DNA of 64,000 bases from an uncultured Myxococcaceae bacterium (lineage in GTDB: Bacteria > Myxococcota_A > Polyangia > Polyangiales > Ga0077539): NCBI GenBank assembly GCA_945952225.1, contig CAMFHP010000019.1, positions 29,518 through 93,517 of the forward strand, read 5' to 3'. Each line of letters starts with the position of its first letter. Positions within the stretch are counted from its first letter, which is position 1. Shown piece by piece: positions 17,584-24,907 of the stretch. Both the position numbers and the translations under genes were made by a program. The notes beneath the pieces were generated by a model that saw only the letters and a program-made list of their open reading frames with translations, searched no databases and was not told the origin of the DNA.

Positions 17584-18459
17584 ATGTCATGGTCGGCCTA
17601 CACGAACGTTCGGAGCCTCGGCGTGGGCGCGCTCAGCGAGGCCATGGTCGCGCGCGACGCCGCGGGACGCGCCGTGGTGCTCAAGCGCCTGCACCGTCAC
17701 CTCGCGAGTGATCCCGCGTGCGTGGAGATGTTCCAGCACGAGGCGCGCGTGCTCGCGGCGCTCGATGACCCGCGCATCGTGGGTGTGCTCGACGGCCCGG
17801 CCCGCGACGGTGACGCGTGGGCCTTCGTGCAGCAGTGCGCGCCCGGCGCTGCGCTGTCGTCGCTCGTCGCGGCGTCTCCCGCGATGTCCGTCGAGGCCGC
17901 GTGCGAGCTGGTGTCCGAGCTCCTCGCCGCGCTCGACCACGTGCACACACGCCGTGATGCGCAGGGCACGGCCCTGGAGATCGTGCACCGCGACGTGTGT
18001 CCTGCGAACGTGATCGTGTCGCGCGAGGGCGCGGTGGCGCTCGTCGATTTTGGCATCGCGACCAGCGCGTGGCGCCGCGACCCCGACCGCGGACGCATGA
18101 AGGGAACGCGCGGCTACATGGCCCCCGAGGTCATCACCGGCGAGTGTGACGCCGACGCGCGCGCCGACCTGTGGGCCGCGGGGGTGATCCTCTTCGAACT
18201 GCTCGCCCACGCGCGGCTCTATGAGGGCCCCGCCCTGCGCGTGATGGCCGCCGTCGTCGACGGACCTGTGCCCTCGATCTGCGAGCGCGCTCCCTCGGTT
18301 GCGCCCGCGCTCGATGCGGTGATCCAGCGCGCGCTCGCCCGCGACGTCGACGCGCGATGGCCCTCGGCGCGCGCGATGGGCGATGCGCTCGATGCGGCGC
18401 TCCACGCAGCAGGAACCCGTCGCTCGCGAGACGCGCTGGCCGCGTGGGCCGCGCGCTGA
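17584..18459 (+). CDS. Eukaryotic-like Ser/Thr protein kinase
   Basis: The 291-residue kinase starts at ATG 17584; an upstream GTG at 17569 overlaps a likely -10 box (TATAGT) and is rejected. All core motifs are present: glycine loop LGVGALSEA, ATP-binding Lys34 in VVLKRL, catalytic HRDVCPAN (Asp137), DFG at 155-157, and APE in GYMAPEVITG. It lacks any sensory or membrane domain, so it is a minimal soluble kinase. It phosphorylates Ser/Thr on partner proteins; FHA domains read phospho-Thr and one intact FHA occurs in the Tad ATPase at 40674-42476, but a direct link is speculation. It converges on the histidine kinase gene. Confidence 0.9.
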   Translation: MSWSAYTNVRSLGVGALSEAMVARDAAGRAVVLKRLHRHLASDPACVEMFQHEARVLAALDDPRIVGVLDGPARDGDAWAFVQQCAPGAALSSLVAASPAMSVEAACELVSELLAALDHVHTRRDAQGTALEIVHRDVCPANVIVSREGAVALVDFGIATSAWRRDPDRGRMKGTRGYMAPEVITGECDADARADLWAAGVILFELLAHARLYEGPALRVMAAVVDGPVPSICERAPSVAPALDAVIQRALARDVDARWPSARAMGDALDAALHAAGTRRSRDALAAWAAR

Positions 18460-18486
18460 GAAGCGCGGAGCGTTACGGACTGCGTT

Positions 18487-20010
18487 TCACGGCACGATCG
18501 ACTCGCGCGGCAGCCGTTGCCCCGCGACCGGGAGCTCGATCGCGATGCGCGCGCCGCGGGCGCCGTCGTTGCGTGACGTGGCGGCGATGAGCCCACCGGC
18601 CTGCTCCACGATGGCCGCCGAGGTGGCGAGCCCGAGGCCCGTGCCTTCGCCCGCGGGCTTCGTGGTGTAGAACGGCTCGAACACCTTCGCGCGCGCCTCG
18701 TCGGGAATGCCCGGTCCGTCGTCTTCGACCTCGATGGAGACGCGCCCCATCTCGTGACGCGCGCGCAGCGTGATCGAGCCCGGCGTGAGCGCGGCCATGT
18801 GCAGCGCGTCGGCGGCGTTGAGCGCGAGGTTGAGGAGCACCTGAACGAGCCGGTCCGTCGACACGCCCACGGGCGGGAGCGTGCCCGACACGTCGAGCTC
18901 GACGCGCACGTCGCGGAGGGATTTCTGCGGCGCGATGAGCCGCACGACCTGCTCCATCGCGTCGGCCACGTCGCCCTGCGCGGTGATGCCGGGCTCCGTT
19001 GCGCCCGCGGGCGACGGCGATGCGCGCGCGTAGTCGAGCAGCTCGCGCACCGTGCGATGGATGCGCTGCGCCTCGCGTCCGATGCGTCCCGAGAACTCGC
19101 GCACCTCGGACTCGTCGAGCCCTCCGTCGGCCATCACATCGGCGAGTCCCACGATGGCCGCGAGCGGATTGCCCACCTCGTGCGCAATGCCCGCCGAGAG
19201 GCGTCCCACGGTGGCGAGGCGCTCCCCGCGGACGATCTGCTCCTGCGCGCGCTTGAGCTCACGGTGCGCGCGTTCGAGCTCCTCGACGCGGTCGGAGAGG
19301 TCGCTCTCCCGCGCCGAGAGCTGCTCGGTCATGCGGTTGAACGCCCCCGCCGCGCGGGCGATCTCGGCGGCCCCGCGCACCTCGGCGCGCACGTCGCGAC
19401 GGCCCGCGGCGACGCGTTCGGCGGCCAGGGTGAGCGACTCGACGGGGCGCACGATCCACCGCGTGAGGAGCAGGTACACCACCACGAGCGCGAGCACGCC
19501 CGCCGACGCGGTGTAGAGCAGAATGAGCATCGGCACGGCGCGCTCCGCCGGGCTCGGCGCGAGCGAGGTCTCGGCGACGAACACGCCGCGACCGGGGAGA
19601 AACACCACCACCGCGAGCACGTCGTCGGACTCGCGCGCGTCGTCCATCAGCGCGGGCGGTCGCAGCGAGGTGGGCATCGTGAGCTCGCCCGCGAGGGCCA
19701 CGCGACGGTGCGAGAGATCATAGAGCGCGGCGCCGCTCAGACCGACATCCCCCACCGACTGCTGGAGCAGCGCGCGCACACCTTCGAGCGAGGGCGTGAG
19801 CGCGACCTCGCCTGCGACGGAGCGCGCGAGCGTGAGCCCAAGCCGCTTGCGCGTGAGCCGCCCCGACGCCGCCGTGAGCGGTTGCATCGCCGCCATGGCG
19901 AGGGTCGCCGCGATGGCGAGCACCACGAAGAGCGCGATCACGATCTGCGCGCGAAGGCCGAAGGGCGCGCGGTTCACGCGAGAGCTCCGCGCGACACGCC
20001 GACGGAGCAC
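18487..20010 (-). CDS. Membrane-bound sensor histidine kinase
   Basis: The 507-residue kinase starts at GTG 20010. Two membrane helices (about 22-42 and 160-183) flank a periplasmic sensor of about 115 residues; a HAMP domain follows (about 184-236), a coiled-coil linker, then the dimerisation/phospho-acceptor box AHEVGNPLAA with His277, N box NLALNAAD, G1 DDGPGIP and G2 GTGLGLA. It autophosphorylates in response to an envelope signal and passes phosphate to a response regulator. No regulator gene is adjacent, so it is an orphan; the lone receiver at 6300-6722 is one possible but unproven partner. Confidence 0.92.
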   Translation of the reverse strand: MLRRRVARSSRVNRAPFGLRAQIVIALFVVLAIAATLAMAAMQPLTAASGRLTRKRLGLTLARSVAGEVALTPSLEGVRALLQQSVGDVGLSGAALYDLSHRRVALAGELTMPTSLRPPALMDDARESDDVLAVVVFLPGRGVFVAETSLAPSPAERAVPMLILLYTASAGVLALVVVYLLLTRWIVRPVESLTLAAERVAAGRRDVRAEVRGAAEIARAAGAFNRMTEQLSARESDLSDRVEELERAHRELKRAQEQIVRGERLATVGRLSAGIAHEVGNPLAAIVGLADVMADGGLDESEVREFSGRIGREAQRIHRTVRELLDYARASPSPAGATEPGITAQGDVADAMEQVVRLIAPQKSLRDVRVELDVSGTLPPVGVSTDRLVQVLLNLALNAADALHMAALTPGSITLRARHEMGRVSIEVEDDGPGIPDEARAKVFEPFYTTKPAGEGTGLGLATSAAIVEQAGGLIAATSRNDGARGARIAIELPVAGQRLPRESIVP

Positions 20011-20060
20011 TCATCCGCGATGTCGCGATTCGCGCGCCGCGCCGGGCGGAAGGTCGGAGC

Positions 20061-20114
20061 GCGGAATCCTTCACACGTCAACATTCCGCGCACGACGCTA
20101 CCGCAGCGCTGCGG
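20061..20114. promoter_or_regulatory. Two inverted repeats in the histidine kinase / PilZ intergenic region
   Basis: GCGGAAT (20061-20067) and ATTCCGC (20083-20089) form a perfect 7-bp inverted repeat with a 15-base spacer, and CCGCAGCGCTGCGG at 20101-20114 is a perfect 14-bp palindrome. A GG-N10-GC pair (20121-20134, TGGCGG...TCGC) just downstream weakly resembles a sigma-54 promoter for the PilZ gene. Confidence 0.4.
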
Positions 20115-20155
20115 AACACTGGCGGCCCTTTCGCGCGGCCTCCTACGATCGCCCC

Positions 20156-20506
20156 ATGGAGACCACGCCCGTCACGTCGCGCGGCCAGCGCGCGAGCGCC
20201 CGCAGCCGCGTGCGCCTCGTCGCCACGGTGTTCTGCAGCCACTTCTACTGTCCCGTGGAGGTCGAGTGCACCGACGTGTCGCCGGGCGGGATGTTCCTCG
20301 CCGCCGACCTGCTGCTCGACCCCGGCGAGCGTGTGACCGTGTCGTTCACGGTGCCGGGCACGTCGCACGCGATCACCGCCGACGCCATCGTGGTGCGCGC
20401 CACGAAGCGCCTGCCCGCGGGCATGGGACTGCGCTTCGACCGCCTCCCGTCGCTCGACGCGGGCATCCTCGCGGCCTCGCTTTCGAAGCTCACGCGCGCC
20501 GCGTAG
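20156..20506 (+). CDS. PilZ-domain protein (putative cyclic-di-GMP receptor)
   Basis: The 116-residue product is a single PilZ domain. The N-terminal Arg-rich loop (RASARSRVRL) and the second motif CTDVSPGGMFL (D-x-S-x-x-G) are the two cyclic-di-GMP contact sites, so binding is likely. Single PilZ proteins pass the second messenger to motility, pili or polysaccharide systems. ATG 20156 is the only good start. The gene is divergent from the histidine kinase and its stop is 7 bases from that of the convergent nucleotidase gene. Confidence 0.85.
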   Translation: METTPVTSRGQRASARSRVRLVATVFCSHFYCPVEVECTDVSPGGMFLAADLLLDPGERVTVSFTVPGTSHAITADAIVVRATKRLPAGMGLRFDRLPSLDAGILAASLSKLTRAA

Positions 20507-20512
20507 ACGCGC

Positions 20513-22021
20513 TCACAGCTCGTGCGGCATGAGGTCGCGCGGCGAGCGGAAGTAGTGCGCCTGCGGGTAGTTCGCGAAGTTCGAAACCCGCGAGGTGTAG
20601 AGGCACGCGTACTCCTCCACCTGGTCGCCGAAGGAGCTCAGCTCCACGCCCTGCTTGAAGAGCGATCCCCAGTAGCGGTGGTAGGCCGCGTTGGTGGCCT
20701 TCTGGAGCGCGCGGGTGCTCGCGTCGAGCTCGCGCAGCGTGCCCTTGAGCGCGTCGATGGCGCGGCGCAGGCTCACGGCCTCGGCGTCGTCTTCGCCCAC
20801 ACGCTTCGCGAGCGCGCGAAACTGCGACTGGTGAAAGCGCAGCTCGTCTTCGAGCCGGTCGCGCTGACGGTCGCGCCGATCGAGCTCGGCGGCGTCGTCG
20901 TGCGTGCGCGCCATCGCGTCGAACTCCGACTCCATCTCCTGCACGATCATCGCGGTGCGCCAGGCCGAGTCCTTCTTGCTGCGGAGAATGTCGCCGTAGA
21001 TGTGGTCGCCCACGTAGAGGATGCGGTCGGCCTGCGCGTTGATCATGCGCTCGAAGTCGCGGAGGTTGCCCCCCTCGTACACGCGCCCGCGCTCCAGGGT
21101 GTAGGCCTGTCGCACGGACTCGGTGCCACCCTCGAAGACCCGCTCCATGAAGGGGCGCTTCTCGGTGAAGAACACGGGCTTCGTCGCGGCCACGCCCACG
21201 AGGTCGAAGTAGTTGCGCCACGAGCCGTACTCGGGGAGCTGCCCCCCGAGCAGGAAGGTCATCATCCGATCGGTGTAGGCCCAGCGCGAGTTGGTGAGCA
21301 GAAAGAGCTTCTTGCCCGCGGAGCGCAGCTTGTGGAGCGTTGGCGCGAGGCCCGGGTCTCGCTCGACGAAGCGCGGCAGGTCGTTGGCGATCACATCGAC
21401 GATGGAGCCATCACGGTGCGCCTCGTCGATGCACTGACGGATGTCGTCGAAGAGCTCGTGGTAGTCGACGTTGAGCCCGTAGCGTTCGAGCAGGTCGACG
21501 GCGCCGGCGTAGAGCGCGGCCTCGGGCAGCGCGTAGAGCGTGTCGATGTAGTGGTAGCGGGGAGGGCCCACCCGCACCTTGCGCGAGTGGTAGAGCTCGT
21601 GGCGCTCGTCGCGGGTGAGCTCGCGCAGGCCGTGGTAGGCGCGGCCCACGAACTTGTAGCGGTCCATCTTCACGATGTGACCGTGGCGCTTGTCGATGAG
21701 CAGCCCGCGGATGGGAAACTGCGTGTCGTACGTGGCCTCGGCGAGCTGCGGAGGATAGCCCCGCGCCACGAGCTTCTTCACCGTGGCCTCGATGCTCAAC
21801 CGATCGATCTCGGCCTGGCGGTAGATCGCCAGGGTGTAGTCCATGTCGAAGCCCACCCACTCGACGTGCTCCATCCGCAGGCTGCGGTTCACGTAGACGC
21901 GGCGCGCGCGGGGTAGCGAAGCCACCAGCGCCCCCGGCGTGTTCGTGTCGACGTTCGGCAGGGCAAGCTGGGGAATCTGCGGGGCGTTCGTCATGTCGGG
22001 CGTCGACGGACCGTATCGCAT
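20513..22021 (-). CDS. HAD-superfamily 5'-nucleotidase (HAD-IG / cytosolic purine type)
   Basis: The 502-residue protein carries the HAD motifs: nucleophile Asp59 in GFDMDYTLA, motif II LTNSRWAYTDRMM, Lys in motif III and VGDHIYGDI as motif IV. Length and motif spacing match the HAD-IG family related to cytosolic purine 5'-nucleotidase II (IMP/GMP specific). It would remove phosphate from purine nucleoside monophosphates. A charged helical insertion near residues 385-440 (ELDRRDRQRDRLEDELRF) looks like coiled coil. Start ATG 22021; ATG 21994 is an alternative. Confidence 0.87.
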   Translation of the reverse strand: MRYGPSTPDMTNAPQIPQLALPNVDTNTPGALVASLPRARRVYVNRSLRMEHVEWVGFDMDYTLAIYRQAEIDRLSIEATVKKLVARGYPPQLAEATYDTQFPIRGLLIDKRHGHIVKMDRYKFVGRAYHGLRELTRDERHELYHSRKVRVGPPRYHYIDTLYALPEAALYAGAVDLLERYGLNVDYHELFDDIRQCIDEAHRDGSIVDVIANDLPRFVERDPGLAPTLHKLRSAGKKLFLLTNSRWAYTDRMMTFLLGGQLPEYGSWRNYFDLVGVAATKPVFFTEKRPFMERVFEGGTESVRQAYTLERGRVYEGGNLRDFERMINAQADRILYVGDHIYGDILRSKKDSAWRTAMIVQEMESEFDAMARTHDDAAELDRRDRQRDRLEDELRFHQSQFRALAKRVGEDDAEAVSLRRAIDALKGTLRELDASTRALQKATNAAYHRYWGSLFKQGVELSSFGDQVEEYACLYTSRVSNFANYPQAHYFRSPRDLMPHEL

Positions 22022-22089
22022 CCCCGCCGGTGCCCTCTACGGATTCCCGTGCGCTGCCCGGGACCGCGACGTTTCACGGTGGAAAAGCC

Positions 22090-22116
22090 TTGACTGCAAT
22101 ACAGTTCGTGTATGTT
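22090..22116 (+). promoter_or_regulatory. Candidate sigma-70-type promoter for rpmG-rpmB
   Basis: TTGACT at 22090-22095 and TATGTT at 22111-22116 with a 15-base spacer lie in a locally AT-rich stretch 60 bases before the rpmG start. The spacer is short, but nothing else resembling a promoter is near. Confidence 0.55.
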
Positions 22117-22175
22117 TGGCGCCCCCTGACGCCCGCCCTCCTTTGGCGGCGTCGATGTGCAACCGAGGCGCTGCC

Positions 22176-22346
22176 ATGCGAGACATGATCCGGCTGTTCT
22201 GCTCGAACTGCCAGCGGAACAACTACTACACGAACAAGAACAAGCGCACGACGACCGAGAAGCTCGAGTTCCGGAAGTACTGCGAGTGGTGCCGTTCCCA
22301 TCAGGTCCACAAGGAAGGCAAGCTTCCCAACCCCAAGAAGAACTGA
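22176..22346 (+). CDS. rpmG: 50S ribosomal protein L33
   Basis: The 56-residue product (ATG 22176, GAGG seven bases upstream) is bL33 of the zinc-binding C+ type: Cys9/Cys12 in FCSNC and Cys36/Cys39 in YCEWC, with the conserved NYYTNKNKR segment between. It is a small structural protein of the large subunit near the E site. rpmB follows after nine bases, giving rpmG-rpmB order, the reverse of E. coli rpmBG. Having Cys ligands implies zinc sufficiency for this copy. Confidence 0.95.
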   Translation: MRDMIRLFCSNCQRNNYYTNKNKRTTTEKLEFRKYCEWCRSHQVHKEGKLPNPKKN

Positions 22347-22355
22347 GGCACCACC

Positions 22356-22589
22356 ATGGCGAGCAGTGAAATCACCGGCGTGCGTCGCAAGATCGCGCAC
22401 AAGGTCTCCCACTCGAACATCAAGACGAAGCGCTGGCAGTTCCCGAACCTCCAGGAGCGCCGCCTCTTCGTGCCCGAGCTCGGTCGCTTCGTGCGCATCG
22501 TCGTGTCGACCCGCGACCTTCGCACCATCGACCGCATCGGCATCAGCGCGTACGCCGCGCAGTACGGCCTCGACCTCTCCCGCCTCTGA
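22356..22589 (+). CDS. rpmB: 50S ribosomal protein L28
   Basis: The 77-residue product matches bL28: KVSHSNIKTKRWQFPNLQ is the family signature and the C-terminal part (IVVSTRDLRTIDRIG) fits. The N-terminus lacks the CxxC pair, so this is the zinc-free form, paired with a zinc-containing L33. It lies nine bases after rpmG in the same operon. Confidence 0.95.
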   Translation: MASSEITGVRRKIAHKVSHSNIKTKRWQFPNLQERRLFVPELGRFVRIVVSTRDLRTIDRIGISAYAAQYGLDLSRL

Positions 22590-22672
22590 GCCCTGCGCTC
22601 GCGCCGTCTCGCGCTGCCTCTGCGACCTGCCGCGAACGCGCCTCTCGGCTCCGATCCAGATACACTCCCCGC

Positions 22673-23569
22673 GTGACGACGATGACCCTCCGGGCCTCGG
22701 CCCTGCTGCTCGTGTGCGCTTCGGGCGCCTGCGCGAACCACTACGACCCCTCCGTCCTCGACCGGGCGATCCGCACCGACGGCGCCGTGGCCGACGTGTC
22801 TGCGCAGCCCGACGCCGCGGTGGTGCCCGACGCGCCGATGCAGCCCGATGTGCCCTCGCAGCCCGACGCGTCCGCACAGCCCGACGTGCCCGTCACGCCC
22901 GACGTGCCCGTCACGCCCGACGTGCCCGTGACGCCCGACGTGCCCGTGACGCCCGACGTGCCCGTCACGCCCGACGTGCCCGTCACGCCCGACGTGCCCG
23001 TCACGCCCGACGTCCCGGTGACGCCCGACGTGCCCGTCACGCCCGATGTCACGATGCCCGACAGCGGCATGTGCCGCGCGTGCGGCGACTTCGCGCCGGT
23101 GTCGTTCTGCGCAGGTACGGGGAGCGGATCGTGCCTCGCCTACGCGGGCTGCTCGTCGGGGTGCGCCGTGTGTGCCCCCGCGGGACGCAGCGCGGACTCG
23201 TGCGCCTCCGAGGTGCCGATCATCACGCGCCGCGGACGCAGTCGCACGGTCTTCACCACCTGCGGTGCCAACGACAACGTGAACACGGGATGCGGTCGCA
23301 CGGGCCCCGACATCGTGTTCGGCGCACGCGTCGAGACGCTCGGCCGCGTGGCCTTCACCGTCACCGCCCCGCCCGGCGTGAACCTCTACGTGGGCTACGA
23401 CCTCACGGGTGGAACCACCTGCCGTGACGACTCGTCGGTGCGCAACTGCGTGGGCAACGCGGCGTCGAGCGAGCGCGCATCGAGCGCGATCCTCATGGCG
23501 GGCACCTACTACCTCTACGTGAGCACCAGCGCGCCTGCGACCGTCGTCGTCGACGCCGACCTGCCCTGA
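22673..23569 (+). CDS. Lipoprotein with nine PDVPVT repeats and Cys-rich C-terminal domain
   Basis: The 298-residue protein starts at GTG 22673 or ATG 22682, with a lipobox at SGAC. The linker has nine perfect six-residue repeats (PDVPVT), encoded by 18-base DNA repeats, which should form an extended stalk. The C-terminal half (about 165 residues) has many Cys (FCAGTGSGSCLAYAGCSSGCAVC) and a beta-sandwich-like end (VAFTVTAPPGVNLYVGYDL, GTYYLYVSTSAPATVVVDADL) resembling pre-peptidase C-terminal or binding domains. It is probably displayed on the cell surface; function unknown. It converges on the RCC1 lipoprotein gene. Confidence 0.75.
   Translation: MTTMTLRASALLLVCASGACANHYDPSVLDRAIRTDGAVADVSAQPDAAVVPDAPMQPDVPSQPDASAQPDVPVTPDVPVTPDVPVTPDVPVTPDVPVTPDVPVTPDVPVTPDVPVTPDVPVTPDVTMPDSGMCRACGDFAPVSFCAGTGSGSCLAYAGCSSGCAVCAPAGRSADSCASEVPIITRRGRSRTVFTTCGANDNVNTGCGRTGPDIVFGARVETLGRVAFTVTAPPGVNLYVGYDLTGGTTCRDDSSVRNCVGNAASSERASSAILMAGTYYLYVSTSAPATVVVDADLP
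22880..23041 (+). repeat. Nine tandem 18-bp repeats inside a lipoprotein gene
   Basis: Nine in-frame copies of an 18-base unit coding PDVPVT lie head to tail. Most differ only at synonymous third positions (GTC/GTG/GTT), so copy number can change by slippage without breaking the frame. Confidence 0.9.
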
Positions 23570-23578
23570 ACGCCCTGC

Positions 23579-24826
23579 TCAGAGCGACACGGGACGCGCC
23601 TGCGCACGTCGCACGGTCGTCCCGTCGCCGAGCTGTCCCCACGCGTTGTCGCCCCAGCACCACGCGTAGCCATCTTCGGTGCGCGCGCACGAGAACGCAT
23701 CGCCCACCGCCACCGACGTCGCCTTCGGGAGCCCCTCGACGAGCACGGGCACCGTCGAGAGAAGCTCCACGCCCGGCACGCCGAGCTGGCCCGCATCGTT
23801 GGCGCCCCAACACCACACGGAGCCGTTGCGCACGAGCGCGCAGGCGTGACGTTCGCCCGCCGACACCGCGAGCACCTCGCCGGTGAGATCCACCCGCCGC
23901 GCGCGGCCCGCGTCGCGTCCCGTTCCGTCGCCGAGCTGGCCCATGTCGTTGGCCCCCCAGCACCACGCGCTCCCATCGTCGCGCAGCGCGCATGAGAAGC
24001 CCGCGCCCACGGTCACCTGCGCCGCGCGCATCGCGGGAATCACCCGGAAGATCCCGTACTGCGCCGAGTCTTCGCCGAGCTGCCCGCGGCGGTTGTTGCC
24101 CCAGCACGCCACGGACTGGTCGTCGCGCAGCAGGCAGCCGTGGCCATCGCCCTCACGCGCCCACACCGCGGCCTGCATCACGCCGAAGCCCAGATGGATC
24201 AACACGGGCTTCACGAGGAACGCCGTGGTGAAGCTCACGCGATCGGGCGCGCCCCATCCCACGAGGTGTCCCGCGGCGTCCCACGCGATGGCGAAGCGGT
24301 CGCCGAAGGCCACGCCTTCGAGGGCGCCGACGCCGGGCGTGTCGTGCTTCGACCAGGGCGTCACGCCGTCGTCGTTGCGGGGCGCGTAGAGGCCCCAGTG
24401 CCCGAGCTGCTGCGCGTCGTCGAGGAGCGCGGTCTGCGTGGGCCCCGCGAACACCCTCCGCGCGATCACGCCGTGGCCCGCGAGGCCCGGCGTGGGCACG
24501 AAGCGGCCCGGTCCCACGGCGGCGTTGAGCTGTCCCCAGACGTTCGAGCCCCAGCACCACACGGTGCCCTCACGGCCGCGCGCGCAGGCGTGTTGCGCGC
24601 CCACGGCGAGGTCGCTCACGAACACCCGCGCATCGGGCCGCACGCCGCGAGGGACGCTCGTCGCGAGGGCCGAGGGCAACGCCGACGCGGTGGCCGTCTG
24701 CGCGACCGTGATCGTCGAGGAGGGAGGACGGAGCGGCGCAACGCCCGCCGACACGCGCACGTCGCAGCCGAGCGTGCCCACGGGCAGCAGGGCGAGCAGC
24801 GCGAGCGCCGTCGGAGGGAGCCTCAT
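23579..24826 (-). CDS. RCC1-repeat (beta-propeller) lipoprotein
   Basis: The 415-residue product starts at ATG 24826, which puts a lipobox (LLPVGTLGC) at the right distance; an ORF start 48 bases upstream is less fitting. The body has RCC1-type repeats with the recurring pattern CAL..DGSVWCWGxNxxGQLG, most clearly three to four C-terminal blades and more divergent N-terminal ones, forming a seven-bladed propeller. Each repeat carries a Cys pair (CA..WCWG), likely disulphide-bonded outside the cytoplasm. RCC1-like surface proteins are abundant in Polyangia; their ligands are unknown. Confidence 0.87.
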   Translation of the reverse strand: MRLPPTALALLALLPVGTLGCDVRVSAGVAPLRPPSSTITVAQTATASALPSALATSVPRGVRPDARVFVSDLAVGAQHACARGREGTVWCWGSNVWGQLNAAVGPGRFVPTPGLAGHGVIARRVFAGPTQTALLDDAQQLGHWGLYAPRNDDGVTPWSKHDTPGVGALEGVAFGDRFAIAWDAAGHLVGWGAPDRVSFTTAFLVKPVLIHLGFGVMQAAVWAREGDGHGCLLRDDQSVACWGNNRRGQLGEDSAQYGIFRVIPAMRAAQVTVGAGFSCALRDDGSAWCWGANDMGQLGDGTGRDAGRARRVDLTGEVLAVSAGERHACALVRNGSVWCWGANDAGQLGVPGVELLSTVPVLVEGLPKATSVAVGDAFSCARTEDGYAWCWGDNAWGQLGDGTTVRRAQARPVSL

Positions 24827-24854
24827 CGGGCGGATTGTCGTCGATCTGGGGACG

Positions 24855-24883
24855 GGCGCAAGAAGGCGCCGCACGCGCGGCGC
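24855..24883 (-). terminator. Candidate intrinsic terminator of the activase operon
   Basis: GCGCCGC (24866-24872) and GCGGCGC (24877-24883) form a 7-bp all-GC stem with a four-base loop, 25 bases after the 24908 stop. On the minus strand it is followed by CTTCTTGCG, a poor T-tract, so it is only a candidate. Confidence 0.4.
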
Positions 24884-24907
24884 GGCCGACGCGGAGGAGG
24901 GGAGCGA

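Noticed and set aside
22880..23041. Short tandem repeats as a CRISPR or origin iteron array
   Set aside because: The units abut without spacers and encode PDVPVT in a lipoprotein linker.
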